Positions 1-8,512 of a stretch of DNA of 64,000 nt are shown piece after piece. The notes below the pieces were generated by a model. The model ran no database searches and was not told where the DNA came from. It was given only the letters and a program-made list of their open reading frames with translations. Within the stretch, counting starts at the first letter, position 1. Every line of letters begins with the position of its first letter. The position numbers were made by a program, and so were the translations under genes. The stretch is from Desulfopila sp. IMCC35008. GTDB taxonomy: Bacteria; Desulfobacterota; Desulfobulbia; Desulfobulbales; Desulfocapsaceae. Location of the stretch: contig NZ_CP050700.1 in the NCBI RefSeq assembly GCF_010646885.2, forward strand, positions 594,001-658,000. Direction: 5' to 3'.

Positions 1-357
1 TATTTTAACATTGCTCTTCAGGAACTCAAATATTCCAAGAGACGTTATTACTCTCACATTGGCAGAGTCCGCAGTCCTGATGTGTTGGTGATTATAGCTG
101 ATTTCCTGAACCATGTTGGGGAGATCGACTGGGTGTTCGTGTCAGGAGTCCACAATGAAAAACTCGTTGTAATCTTTCGTTGTGACGGGTACCGTAAAAG
201 TGCTGGGAAACTCGCAAACAGGACCTTCGGGTCACTTGGTTCCGCCGGTGGGCATAAGGAAGCGGCCCGGGCAGAAGTACCGCTCAAAAAACTGGAACTG
301 GGCGACAGGGAGTTTACCTCCGACAGTCTGAAGCGGCTGATCATGCGACACATATAA
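1..357 (+). CDS. DHH-family phosphoesterase, C-terminal part (truncated by window start)
   Basis: The open frame runs in from base 1 with no start, so only about 118 C-terminal residues are present. They end in a DHHA1-type substrate-binding domain: the glycine-rich GSAGGHKEAARAEVP motif (about residues 77-91 of the fragment) is the conserved GGH signature that contacts the nucleotide in NrnA/RecJ-like enzymes. Family members hydrolyse short oligoribonucleotides, pAp or cyclic dinucleotides in the cytoplasm. The catalytic DHH half lies outside the window, so the substrate cannot be told. A gap of about 100 bp separates it from the GlgC-like gene, so co-transcription is possible but not shown. 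Confidence 0.8.
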   Translation, partial: YFNIALQELKYSKRRYYSHIGRVRSPDVLVIIADFLNHVGEIDWVFVSGVHNEKLVVIFRCDGYRKSAGKLANRTFGSLGSAGGHKEAARAEVPLKKLELGDREFTSDSLKRLIMRHI

Positions 358-385
358 CCGGCTCAAAAACTATTCACGGGATGTG

Positions 386-406
386 GGCACCATTTGGGGT
401 GGTGCC
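386..406 (+). terminator. Hairpin between the DHH gene and the GlgC pair
   Basis: A 7-bp perfect inverted repeat (GGCACCA / TGGTGCC) with a 7-base loop lies 29 bases after the DHH stop codon. There is no clear run of T after it, so it is either a weak terminator or an RNA-stabilising hairpin. Confidence 0.3.
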
Positions 407-454
407 GACACTCCTTAACTCATGTACTGTCCGAGATGACCAAAGGGAGTTCAG

Positions 455-1708
455 ATGCCTAAATCCACAACCTTGGCAATGGTCCTTGCTGGTGGGCGGG
501 TCGATGAGCTGGATGTGTTGACCTACGGAAGGCCGAAATCAGCGCTGCCATTCGGTGGCTTTGGCAGGGTGATTGACTTCCCCCTCAGCAACCTGATGAA
601 TTCAGGTATCGAGCAGGTTGCTATACTCAGCCAATACCGAAGCTATTCCCTCATTAACCATATAGGAACAGGTGCTGCATGGGATATGCTGGGACGTAAC
701 AGAGGTGTTTCCATCCTCCCCCCGTATATCGGGTCCGACCATAAGGACTGGTATCGTGGGTCAGCTGATGCGATTCATAAAAATCTCGATTTTATTCAGT
801 ATCATGACCCCGAGCATATCCTTATCCTGTCCGGTGACCATATCTACAGAATGGATTACCGGGAGATGTTGCAGTATCACAAGGAAAAGGATGCAGACCT
901 GACCATGGGTTTTGTCAAAGTCGGTAAGCAGCGTGCTCATCGTTTTGGCGTCGGAGCGATTGATACCGAGGATGGCGCAACCGGCGGCCGGTTGACCCAA
1001 TACTGGGAGAAACCGGATGATCCTCAATCCGACTGGGCATCACTCACGGTCCTCTGTTTTAAACCTGAAGTCCTTTACAATATGTTGGAGCAGAACCAGC
1101 AGGAGAGCTCCTTTGAATTTGGCAGAAATATTGTACCGGCCTTGATGGCAGGGGGATACCGACTCTACGGATACAAGTTTTACGGGTATTGGGGATATAC
1201 CAAGACCGTTGATGAATACTGGCAGTCGAATATGGATTTGCTGGGAGAAAACCCGAAGATCGATCTGGAGGAGTGGGGATTTCGGACGAATCTCGATCAT
1301 CGGAATATCCGTGATTTCCAGCCGACGATTATCGGTGATTACGGGGCGGTTGAAAACAGCCTGATTTACAACGGCTGTCATGTGGAAGGGAAGGTTCGCA
1401 ATTCCATACTTTTTCCGGGCGTTAAGATAGGTAAAAACAGCAAGGTAGAAAATTCCGTACTGTTCTTTAATAACGAAGTCGGGCGCAATTGCCGTCTCAG
1501 CAAGGTAGTGGCCGATGTGAATAATAGTTATGGGGAGGGCGTGATAATTGGTGCGGAAACCGGGCGTCAGGCCGGTAAAGTCAGTGTCGTTGGCTGGAAT
1601 AACCAGATACCGGGGCAAACTGTGATCGGTGAAGGGGCGACCATCTGGCCGGAGCTGAAATCGAGCAACTGGAAAAAGGTTGTCGAAACGGGGGAGGTGC
1701 TCAAATGA
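455..1708 (+). CDS. GlgC-like sugar-phosphate nucleotidyltransferase, variant loop
   Basis: 417 residues, the normal length of ADP-glucose pyrophosphorylase (glucose-1-phosphate plus ATP to ADP-glucose, glycogen synthesis). The N-terminal nucleotidyltransferase fold is clear (PFGG near residue 33, ILSGDHIYRMDY near 125) and a left-handed beta-helix fills the C-terminus. The nucleotide loop is atypical: GGRVDELDVLT replaces the GGxGxRLxxLT seen in catalytic GlgC, while the following Lys (RPKSALPFGG) is kept. The start is an ATG preceded by AAAGGGAG. The stop overlaps the start of the next, more canonical paralogue by 4 bp, so the two are probably made in equal amounts. Inference: this may be a regulatory or altered-specificity partner, as GlgD is to GlgC in Firmicutes. 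Confidence 0.85.
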   Translation: MPKSTTLAMVLAGGRVDELDVLTYGRPKSALPFGGFGRVIDFPLSNLMNSGIEQVAILSQYRSYSLINHIGTGAAWDMLGRNRGVSILPPYIGSDHKDWYRGSADAIHKNLDFIQYHDPEHILILSGDHIYRMDYREMLQYHKEKDADLTMGFVKVGKQRAHRFGVGAIDTEDGATGGRLTQYWEKPDDPQSDWASLTVLCFKPEVLYNMLEQNQQESSFEFGRNIVPALMAGGYRLYGYKFYGYWGYTKTVDEYWQSNMDLLGENPKIDLEEWGFRTNLDHRNIRDFQPTIIGDYGAVENSLIYNGCHVEGKVRNSILFPGVKIGKNSKVENSVLFFNNEVGRNCRLSKVVADVNNSYGEGVIIGAETGRQAGKVSVVGWNNQIPGQTVIGEGATIWPELKSSNWKKVVETGEVLK

Positions 1709-2991
1709 AAGAGACGAAAGATGCACTTGTACTCCTTCTTGCGGGAGGTGTTGGCAGCCGTCTTAATATTTTGGTGCAAAGTCGGGCAAAACCGGCTGTA
1801 CCGTTTGGCGGAATCTACCGGATTATTGATTTCAGCCTCAGTAACGTCGCCAACTCAGGACTCAAAAAGGTCGGGGTGCTGACCCAGTATAAACCTCTCT
1901 CTTTGATGAGTCATCTAGGCTCAGGTGAGGCGTGGGACCTGACCGGCAGAACACGTGGAGTAAAAATCCTGCCTCCAAGGACGGGTTCGAAAGACAGCGA
2001 CTGGTACAAGGGTACCGCCGATGCTATTCGCAGGAATATAGATTTTATCGAGTCAAACCCTTCTGGTGAGGTACTGATATTATCCGGTGACCATATCTAC
2101 CACATGGATTTTGATGCGATGATTGAATATCATCGTTCAAAAAAAGCCGACGTCACTGTGGCTATGATGGTGGTTCCGAAAAGTCAGATACATCAGTTTG
2201 GCGCGGGGATAACCGATTCAGAAAACAGGATTATTGAGTGGGAGGAAAAACCGCCCGTCCCACGGACCAACCTGGCATCCATGGGAATCTATGTGTTTGA
2301 CAGACAGTACCTGCTCGATTCTTTGGCGAGGGATAAGGATGAAGTCGATTTCGGAATGCATCTGCTCCCCCATGCCATTGAAAACGATAATGTCTTTGCC
2401 TATCCATTTTACGGATACTGGCGTGATGTGGGCACCATCCAGTCCTACTGGGAGGTGAATATGGATATTATCCGGGGCGATAACGGCTTTTCACCACAGG
2501 AGTGGGAGATCCGGACGAATATTGAGGCCGAGGAGAGAACTACAGATCGTCCTCCGGCCCGCTATGGGGCACGTGCCCGATTGCAATGTTCGCTTATTTC
2601 TGCCGGTTGTAATATTCAGGGCACAGTAGTGAACTCGGTGCTTTCACCGGGAGTGGTTATAGAAGAAGGGGCGGTGGTCAGAGACTCCATCCTGTTCCAG
2701 GATTGTATTGTTCGAAAAGGTGCCGAAGTCGATCTTGCTATACTGGATAAGTTTGTTGAGGTGGGTGCGAATGCAGTTGTCGGCTCTGGAGACGGTCATC
2801 TGGAGGCAAGCATGTCATTTCCCAAACATCTCTATACTGGTATTTCCCTGGTCGGGAAGCGGGTTAAAATCCCGCCGGGAAAAAGGATTGGCCGGAACTG
2901 TATTATTAATTCCCACACCTATGTGGAGGCATTTCCCGAGGAAGATATCGCCGACGGAGAGACCCTCTACCCCAATGGTGAGGTGAGTTAA
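1705..2991 (+). CDS. glgC: Glucose-1-phosphate adenylyltransferase (ADP-glucose pyrophosphorylase)
   Basis: 428 residues. It has a near-canonical catalytic loop, LAGGVGSRLNILVQSRAKPAVPFGG (about residues 12-36, quoted in parts), with the Arg and Lys that bind ATP and pyrophosphate. It also has the LSGDHIYHMD metal/sugar site (about residue 128) and a C-terminal beta-helix with hexapeptide-like repeats. The product should be ADP-glucose for glycogen synthesis in the cytoplasm. The ATG overlaps the stop of the upstream paralogue (ATGA), which indicates translational coupling and possibly a heteromeric enzyme. No glgA, glgB or glgP is present in the window. Confidence 0.88.
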   Translation: MKETKDALVLLLAGGVGSRLNILVQSRAKPAVPFGGIYRIIDFSLSNVANSGLKKVGVLTQYKPLSLMSHLGSGEAWDLTGRTRGVKILPPRTGSKDSDWYKGTADAIRRNIDFIESNPSGEVLILSGDHIYHMDFDAMIEYHRSKKADVTVAMMVVPKSQIHQFGAGITDSENRIIEWEEKPPVPRTNLASMGIYVFDRQYLLDSLARDKDEVDFGMHLLPHAIENDNVFAYPFYGYWRDVGTIQSYWEVNMDIIRGDNGFSPQEWEIRTNIEAEERTTDRPPARYGARARLQCSLISAGCNIQGTVVNSVLSPGVVIEEGAVVRDSILFQDCIVRKGAEVDLAILDKFVEVGANAVVGSGDGHLEASMSFPKHLYTGISLVGKRVKIPPGKRIGRNCIINSHTYVEAFPEEDIADGETLYPNGEVS

Positions 2992-3026
2992 GCAATTACA
3001 ATACTACAACCTGTTGCGGATTTACT

Positions 3027-4160
3027 ATGTCAGGGATCGTAATAAGTGGAACCGGGGTGTATAATCCGCCCCATGTCATTACCAATGAAGAGCTTGTTGA
3101 GTCGTTTAACGCTTATGTTGATCGATATAATAGCGACAATAATACAGCGATAGCATCAGGCAAGCTTGAGCCACTTGAATATTCAAGCTGTGAGTTCATC
3201 GAGAAAGCATCCGGAATAAAGCAGCGTTATGTGGTCATTAAGGAGGGTATCCTTGATATCGACAGGATGATGCCGGTTGTTCCTCGCCGTCCAGATGAGC
3301 AGCTTTCCCTTACTGCCGAAATGGCAATAGAGGCAGGTCTTGAGGCTTTGCAGCGTGCAGGCCGTAAACCTGAGGATATCGACCTGGTTATCTATGGTGC
3401 GTCCACATCTGAAAGACCCTGGCCTGCGGTTGGGGTGGAAATTCAAAAGGAGCTTGGTTGTGTCGGGTATGCTTACGATATGACGGTTGCCTGTTCAACC
3501 GGCACTTTTGCTATCTCAGCAGCCTATGATGCCATTGTCTCCGGGACCGCTACCTGTGCGCTGGTGGTCAATCCTGAGTATACATCCCCGCAGATCAATT
3601 ACCGTGATCGTGACAGCCATTTTATTTTTGGTGATGTGGCTACAGCCTGTGTTGTGGAGAAAGAAGAAGCTGCTCGAGGAAAGAACCTGTTTCGAATTAC
3701 CAGCAGAAAACTGCAGACCCATTTTTCCAATAATATCAGGACGAATTCCAGCTACCTGACAAAGGTTGAGCCAGCTGTGACATTCGAGCGATTTTTCGAA
3801 CAGGATCAGTTTTTTATCCAACAGGGAAGGAAGGTGTTCAAAGAATTGCTGCCCTTGATATGCAAACTTGTCAGGGCGCAGATGGCAGAGCTGGACGTTG
3901 GGATAGACCAGATTCGCAGGATGTGGTTGCATCAGGCAAATATCAATATGAATATGTTTGTTGCCCGTGACCTGTTGGGTCGTCCACCTGAGTTCATGGA
4001 TGCCCCTGTTATTCTCAGTGAGTATGCAAACACCGCCTCGGCTGGCTCCATTATAGCCTTTCATAAATACCATGACGATTTTATTCCTGGTGAGATGGGC
4101 ATTCTGTGTTCTTTCGGTGCAGGCTATTCCATCGGGAGTTTGTTCCTGCAGAAGGTCTAG
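3027..4160 (+). CDS. 3-oxoacyl-ACP synthase III family protein (FabH-like, long form)
   Basis: 377 residues, about 60 longer than E. coli FabH. The thiolase-fold KAS III triad is complete: Cys in MTVACSTGTF (about residue 156), His in WLHQANIN (about residue 294) and Asn in EYANTASAG (about residue 335). Such enzymes condense an acyl-CoA or acyl-ACP with malonyl-ACP, either starting fatty acid synthesis or making a branched or long-chain beta-ketoacyl product. The extra length sits in the N-terminal third, around residues 27-80. It lies 35 bp after glgC on the same strand, but no other lipid gene is near. The substrate cannot be assigned. Confidence 0.8.
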   Translation: MSGIVISGTGVYNPPHVITNEELVESFNAYVDRYNSDNNTAIASGKLEPLEYSSCEFIEKASGIKQRYVVIKEGILDIDRMMPVVPRRPDEQLSLTAEMAIEAGLEALQRAGRKPEDIDLVIYGASTSERPWPAVGVEIQKELGCVGYAYDMTVACSTGTFAISAAYDAIVSGTATCALVVNPEYTSPQINYRDRDSHFIFGDVATACVVEKEEAARGKNLFRITSRKLQTHFSNNIRTNSSYLTKVEPAVTFERFFEQDQFFIQQGRKVFKELLPLICKLVRAQMAELDVGIDQIRRMWLHQANINMNMFVARDLLGRPPEFMDAPVILSEYANTASAGSIIAFHKYHDDFIPGEMGILCSFGAGYSIGSLFLQKV

Positions 4161-4523
4161 TGAAAAGGAAGCCTTTGACTCTTCTTCATCCTGAAAATTC
4201 CCTCCGGGAATCTTCGATTTCGCAAGAGCTTTACCGTGCTTAAGATGTGTAAAATTTGTGTTGAGTGCAAGGTAAGGAGAAGATGTTTCGAGACTATCAC
4301 GTATGATCCGTAATGGAAGGTACCATTTTGGCTCCTGGTGATCCTTGGGTGTGTTTTTCAGAATATCCCTCCCCTGGCGAGTATGGAGCGTGATGATATA
4401 TTTGACTGGCAGTACGCTAGGTTAGGCGAGATCAGCTGGGGCAGGATATAAAATGTGCTTGACTGGTATCAGTAAAGCCTTTATATTCGCAGGGTTCAAA
4501 AGAACAGATCATTTCAGAATTTC
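4161..4523. other. Intergenic region before tRNA-Arg
   Basis: No gene is supported here. A small hairpin (ATTCCC / GGGAAT, near 4195-4212) follows the KAS III gene and may end its transcript. The rest should contain the tRNA promoter; I could not pick out a convincing -35/-10 pair. Confidence 0.4.
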
Positions 4524-4599
4524 GCCCTCGTAGCTCAGGGGATAGAGCACAGGATTCCTAATCCTGGTGTCGCATGTTCGATTCATGCCGGGGGCACCA
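4524..4599 (+). tRNA. tRNA-Arg (anticodon CCT)
   Basis: A full cloverleaf can be folded by eye. The acceptor stem is GCCCTCG with CGGGGGC. The D arm is GCTC/GAGC. The anticodon stem CAGGA/TCCTG encloses the loop TTCCTAA, giving anticodon CCT, which reads AGG. The T arm is GCATG/CATGC around TTCGATT. CCA is encoded. This gene is the insertion target of the whole 4.6-27.4 kb island: its 3' part from the anticodon loop onward is repeated downstream, and the intact copy is restored at the left end. Confidence 0.95.
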
Positions 4600-4600
4600 T
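4554..4600 (+). repeat. att copy 1, in the tRNA-Arg 3' part
   Basis: This 47-bp stretch from the anticodon loop (ATTCCTAATCCTGG) to one base beyond CCA recurs exactly at 5531-5577 and 11146-11192. A decayed version is at 27368-27412. It is the left attachment site of the stacked elements and reconstitutes a complete tRNA. Confidence 0.9.
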
Positions 4601-4609
4601 GAATACTGT

Positions 4610-4644
4610 AAGGACTAATAAGTGATTTCAGTTTGTTAGTCCTT
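4610..4644 (+). terminator. Terminator after tRNA-Arg
   Basis: Inverted repeat AAGGACTAA / TTAGTCCTT (9 bp) followed by TCTTGTTT. The same hairpin with small changes follows att copy 2 (5587-5621), so the duplicated segment includes the terminator and not just the tRNA end. Confidence 0.7.
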
Positions 4645-4718
4645 TCTTGTTTCATTTTGATAATCATTTAGAGTTTCATTTTAATGGTTTCGTGTGGGAC
4701 TTTGTGTGAGAAGTGTCA

Positions 4719-5504
4719 CTAGTTAACTCGCTTCCCTTTTATAAATACACCAGTCATTTTGTTGCCAGACGTTTTTCTTCGATCAAGATCGAACAGGTTA
4801 GTAGCCTCTACTAATTTGGATAAAGATGGATAGCCGTATGTTCGCGAATCAAAATCTGGATGTTGCCTTTTTATCAACCCACCACAAAGACCTAAATCAG
4901 CCCATCCATCTTCATCAGCATATTCTTGGACAGCGTTTATGAGAATTCGTATAAGTCGAGTGTCGCCTCTCAGGCTTGAATCTCCATAAAAGGGTTCTGG
5001 TGAATTATTCTCAGATTCTGGCTTGGATTGTTGGTCGCTGGCTGGTTGAATTTCTTCTGAATCGATGTCTCGTAGAACTTCCGTAAAAATAAAGTTATCA
5101 CATGCATTTCTAAAAGATGTTGGAGTCTTTTTTTCTCCTACACCGAAGACATATATTTCTGACTCTTTAAGTCTGGATGCCAATTTTGTAAAATCGCTGT
5201 CACTTGATACGATTGCAAATGTATCAAACTTTTTTGTGTATAGTAAATCCATTGCATCAATAATCATTGCAGCATCTGAAGAATTTTTGCCTTGTGTATA
5301 TGAAAATTGTTGTACAGGGGATATTGCCAACTCGTTCAACGGTTGCTTCCAATTTCGCAAGTGGGTTGAACTCCAATCGCCATATGCTCTTTTAGCAATG
5401 ATATGTCCATGTTTTTTCAACTCTAAAAGTACAGCTTCTAGTACGGAAAATTGAGCATTCTCAGCATCGATAAGAACTACAATTTTCTTGTCTGATTTAA
5501 TCAC
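4719..5504 (-). CDS. NYN-domain ribonuclease-like protein with C-terminal OST-HTH/LOTUS domain
   Basis: 261 residues, GTG start. The N-terminal half is a NYN (PIN-like, LabA-type) domain with the expected acidic residues: LIDAEN near residue 12, SSDAAMIIDAMDLL near 75 and VSSDSDF near 100. A linker rich in Glu, Ser and Gln (about residues 148-175) follows, then a LOTUS-type RNA-binding domain (about 180-258, including YGYPSLSKLVEA). This pairing is known from small-RNA and tRNA-cleaving or RNA-silencing proteins; a role in RNA decay or defence is inferred. The gene is the only one between att copies 1 and 2. Its start codon lies just 27 bases from att copy 2, so its promoter must lie in or beyond the repeat. 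Confidence 0.8.
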   Translation of the reverse strand: MIKSDKKIVVLIDAENAQFSVLEAVLLELKKHGHIIAKRAYGDWSSTHLRNWKQPLNELAISPVQQFSYTQGKNSSDAAMIIDAMDLLYTKKFDTFAIVSSDSDFTKLASRLKESEIYVFGVGEKKTPTSFRNACDNFIFTEVLRDIDSEEIQPASDQQSKPESENNSPEPFYGDSSLRGDTRLIRILINAVQEYADEDGWADLGLCGGLIKRQHPDFDSRTYGYPSLSKLVEATNLFDLDRRKTSGNKMTGVFIKGKRVN

Positions 5505-5530
5505 AAAATCACCATTAGATAATTATTTCT

Positions 5531-5577
5531 ATTCCTAATCCTGGTGTCGCATGTTCGATTCATGCCGGGGGCACCAT
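5531..5577 (+). repeat. att copy 2 (exact tRNA-Arg 3' repeat)
   Basis: Identical over 47 bp to the tRNA-Arg end. It separates the one-gene NYN unit from the AIPR/integrase element. It is followed, as in copy 1, by a tRNA-type terminator and a GTGTG-rich stretch (5671-5690), so the similarity extends beyond the att core. Confidence 0.9.
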
Positions 5578-5586
5578 AGACATTCC

Positions 5587-5621
5587 AAGGACTAATTAGT
5601 GATTTCAGATTGTTAGTCCTT
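5587..5621 (+). terminator. Duplicated tRNA terminator
   Basis: AAGGACTAA / TTAGTCCTT stem followed by six T's, the counterpart of the hairpin at 4610-4644. It can also serve as a transcription barrier for whatever crosses att copy 2. Confidence 0.65.
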
Positions 5622-5703
5622 TTTTGGTTGATTGACAATGACGGATTAAAATGACCCAATATTTTCATGCGTGTTGATTTGTGTGTGATTTTCACATCTA
5701 TCA

Positions 5704-7419
5704 CTAATTTACACTTTTCATATGGTCTGTGTATGCCTTGAGTACCGTCTCGGTGTCAGATTCTGTTTTATATCTATTTTTATCCAGATTAATTCCCGAG
5801 TCTAACAGTAATCCAACAGCGCTTGCTATCAACTCTAGAGCCTTGTCCTCATCGGTCAGTATATCCTTCAATTCATCACAATCTTTTTCGAGCCTCTTGC
5901 TGTTAAACGGAGCAATATCTTTCCCCATTGATAGTAGTCGTACCAACAACATAATTAGGAATCTTGCTTTTTTTAGAGATGAGTCAATGTCGCCACTTCT
6001 GAAAAACTGCTCCAGCCTGAAGTAACAAAGAGCGCTGACATAATACGGGACACAGAGATGGTCGCTAGCAAATATCTTTCCAGCAAAACGTTTAACAATG
6101 GTTCCATAATAAGCTGACACTAAATGAGGTGACTCCAAAAACATTGAGGCAAAACATTTAATCTGAATTGGTATAGAAATAATCTGAGTCTTCTTAATTC
6201 CAGCTATAGAGTTATATTGTTGTGACCTTCTTTCGTAATACAATTTGACTCTTGATGAATGTTCTGCCATGTAATGCAATTCTAATTTTTTCTGAAATGC
6301 ATTAAGGGCTTCTAGTTGCTCAGTTTTGACTTCAGTTTGGCTATTTGTTGCAAGAGTAATTTTAGTTTTGACTTCGTCATTATCTGTAACGATAATCCTA
6401 ATTGGTATGGAAACATTATCAATTTCTTGGAAATCCTGGCAAGCATGTAAAACATTGCTTGTTTGGCAGCCGTTCACAACCTGATAATCCCTGATGGTAA
6501 AACGGTTTGCTGCTGGTGTTATCGAGCCAGCAACTACTGTGACTCCATTGTTTAGAACACAGAAAAGGTCATATTCTTTGTTTTCAAGAGTTTCTTGAAT
6601 TTTGTTATTTACGGCATTAGGACCTTGGAAATCTCTAATATTATCGTCGAATATATTGTAAATAGTTCTGTTTTCATCTTGTATCAATTTGAGGTATTCC
6701 GTGAATGGTAAAATTCCAAGGTAAGACTCTGATATTCCATTGATGTCTGGGAGTGTGATTTTGCTTTCGAATTTAATCGTTGATGATAATTTATTCTGCG
6801 TTTCTCGATATAGTCTTTGAACTTCTTGCGCTCCCAATGGTGTAAAAACAATAGAATCAAAAAGGCCTGATTGCTCAATTTCTTCGACTCCTGATTTAAT
6901 GATAGCAGTTAGGTTCCTGTCTCCAACCCACTTCCCTGTGCAAGCATATAATATCTGACAATTCGGGAGCCTATTTACCATATGAGAAGACATGGAAATT
7001 AGTTTTTCCCATATTAGTTTGAATCTTTTTATGGTGGAATTTTGTTCTAACTGAGGGGTCTCTGATATAAAATCTTTAATACCATGAATGAACGTCCCGA
7101 TATCCGATCCGTTAAAAGAAGATGATGTCTTTGACTGAATGAAAATAATATCAGCATCAAGGTGGCCAGATGTTTCGACGATATCCTCCAATTCATCCTC
7201 ATCTGTTACTTGGCGGCCATTTACAATTAAGCACAACCCGTCAATACCACAATCATTACCACCACCAGAATGAATAGTATCTACTTCAAAGCTGCCCCTG
7301 TAATGTTTTGATACCACACAATAGTTTGTAAAATGTTCAAACTGTTTATCGGCACTCAGGTGTGCTATTTCGAAATCTTCAGAGAATGTCTTCAAAAGAG
7401 ATGATGTTATTCTATCCAT
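5704..7419 (-). CDS. AIPR-family protein (abortive infection phage resistance)
   Basis: About 571 residues. I chose the ATG at 7419, which has AAGGAT 8 bases upstream, over an upstream TTG at 7449. The AIPR core is recognisable: DFQGPNAVNNKI (about residue 263), the LNNGVTVVAGS strand-turn (about 289) and YQVVNGCQTSNVL (about 313). The N-terminal region has GGGNDCGIDG followed by IIFIQSKTSS, which resembles a restriction-endonuclease-like (PD-(D/E)xK, Q-S-K type) motif; this is an inference. AIPR proteins are known from abortive-infection systems and defence islands. The gene sits between the integrase and the element's left end, the normal cargo position, in the same direction as the integrase. 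Confidence 0.8.
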   Translation of the reverse strand: MDRITSSLLKTFSEDFEIAHLSADKQFEHFTNYCVVSKHYRGSFEVDTIHSGGGNDCGIDGLCLIVNGRQVTDEDELEDIVETSGHLDADIIFIQSKTSSSFNGSDIGTFIHGIKDFISETPQLEQNSTIKRFKLIWEKLISMSSHMVNRLPNCQILYACTGKWVGDRNLTAIIKSGVEEIEQSGLFDSIVFTPLGAQEVQRLYRETQNKLSSTIKFESKITLPDINGISESYLGILPFTEYLKLIQDENRTIYNIFDDNIRDFQGPNAVNNKIQETLENKEYDLFCVLNNGVTVVAGSITPAANRFTIRDYQVVNGCQTSNVLHACQDFQEIDNVSIPIRIIVTDNDEVKTKITLATNSQTEVKTEQLEALNAFQKKLELHYMAEHSSRVKLYYERRSQQYNSIAGIKKTQIISIPIQIKCFASMFLESPHLVSAYYGTIVKRFAGKIFASDHLCVPYYVSALCYFRLEQFFRSGDIDSSLKKARFLIMLLVRLLSMGKDIAPFNSKRLEKDCDELKDILTDEDKALELIASAVGLLLDSGINLDKNRYKTESDTETVLKAYTDHMKSVN

Positions 7420-7483
7420 TGGTTCTATCCTTATAGGAGTGGTTATCAATAAGATTTGACGACGTATAGTTGGGACAAATTAA

Positions 7484-8512
7484 TTATCTAATCACCCTAG
7501 CTTGTTGAAACTTGGCAATAGCCTCGATCTTGTTATTCCCTAGAGAATGAATGTATCCTTCTGTTGTTTTGCGGTTTTCGTGGCCTAGTAATTCTTGTAT
7601 GTGAGAAATTGGTATTCCAAGAGACTCCATGAAACTTGCACCTGCGTGTCTAAAAGGATGAAATCGAAAATACTTTACACCTGCTTTCTCACAGAGTGAC
7701 TTCATAAACTTCTTTCTATCTTTATATGGGCCTACAACAACTTTGCCTAAATTTCTTGAGAAAAACTTATGCCAGAATACCCATGGAACTGAAATATCAC
7801 GCTTATCATACCTATGCCTAAGAACGCTGTACAGGTTCTCAGTCATAGGTATGATCCTGGGAGTCTTTGTGCCATGTTTCTTCTTTCTCGTGTACAAAGT
7901 AACGGTCTTGTTTTTGAAATCTATATCATCCCAAAGAAGATTGTTAATCTCTCTTGAGCGAGCGAACGTATCTCGAAGACACCACAGATAGTCTTTTTGA
8001 TCGGGGGAGGCTATCTCAAAAACCTTGTCAATATCTGCCTCAGATGGAACGTAGATAGCTTTCTTTTCAACTCGTAAGGTATCAACTCTTGATGCAGGAT
8101 TGTCAGTGACATATCCCTTTTTGATTCCCCAGTTGAATAGAGAACGTAGGTACCTAATGTCTTTATTTGCGGTTTGATTAGATATTTTCGCTCTTTCATC
8201 CCTCTGTTCAGTTATTAGTTCAATTGTTATTTCACCGCAAGTTAAACCTGACCATCTTTTTGCCCATCGTCTACCATGGTAAACCGTGTCCATGTAATGC
8301 TCATGTGAAAGATTTTTCACTTCATCCAGGCGAAGGTTAAGGAGTGTCAAGAAGTCCATGTCGGTTGAGATCGGCTTGCTCAACTCTGATCTTTTTTGCT
8401 GTTCCGCTTTGTTGGCTTCTCGCTTGGTTTGGAACCATGCTCTGGTGTACCTCTCTCCCTTCAGCATGAAATCGAACCGCCACCCCTTTTTCTCCACAAA
8501 ATAAACGCTCAT
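7484..8512 (-). CDS. int: Tyrosine site-specific integrase of the AIPR element
   Basis: 342 residues from the ATG at 8512, which has AGGAG 8 bases upstream; the open frame extends 13 codons further. A SAM-like core-binding domain (about residues 50-140) precedes the catalytic domain. The visible residues are Arg in FARSREINNLLW, HPFRHAGASF (His-x-x-Arg) and LLGHENRKTTEGYIH with the Tyr nucleophile near the C-terminus. It probably catalyses recombination at the tRNA-Arg anticodon-loop core, since exact tRNA-end repeats bound its element at 5531 and 11146. It is preceded by an excisionase-like gene overlapping its 5' end by 176 bp. Confidence 0.9.
   Translation of the reverse strand: MSVYFVEKKGWRFDFMLKGERYTRAWFQTKREANKAEQQKRSELSKPISTDMDFLTLLNLRLDEVKNLSHEHYMDTVYHGRRWAKRWSGLTCGEITIELITEQRDERAKISNQTANKDIRYLRSLFNWGIKKGYVTDNPASRVDTLRVEKKAIYVPSEADIDKVFEIASPDQKDYLWCLRDTFARSREINNLLWDDIDFKNKTVTLYTRKKKHGTKTPRIIPMTENLYSVLRHRYDKRDISVPWVFWHKFFSRNLGKVVVGPYKDRKKFMKSLCEKAGVKYFRFHPFRHAGASFMESLGIPISHIQELLGHENRKTTEGYIHSLGNNKIEAIAKFQQARVIR

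Noticed and set aside
5531-5577. Second and third tRNA-Arg genes at 5531 and 11146
   Set aside because: Only the 3' part from the anticodon loop is present; the acceptor 5' strand, D arm and anticodon 5' stem are missing, so these are att repeats.
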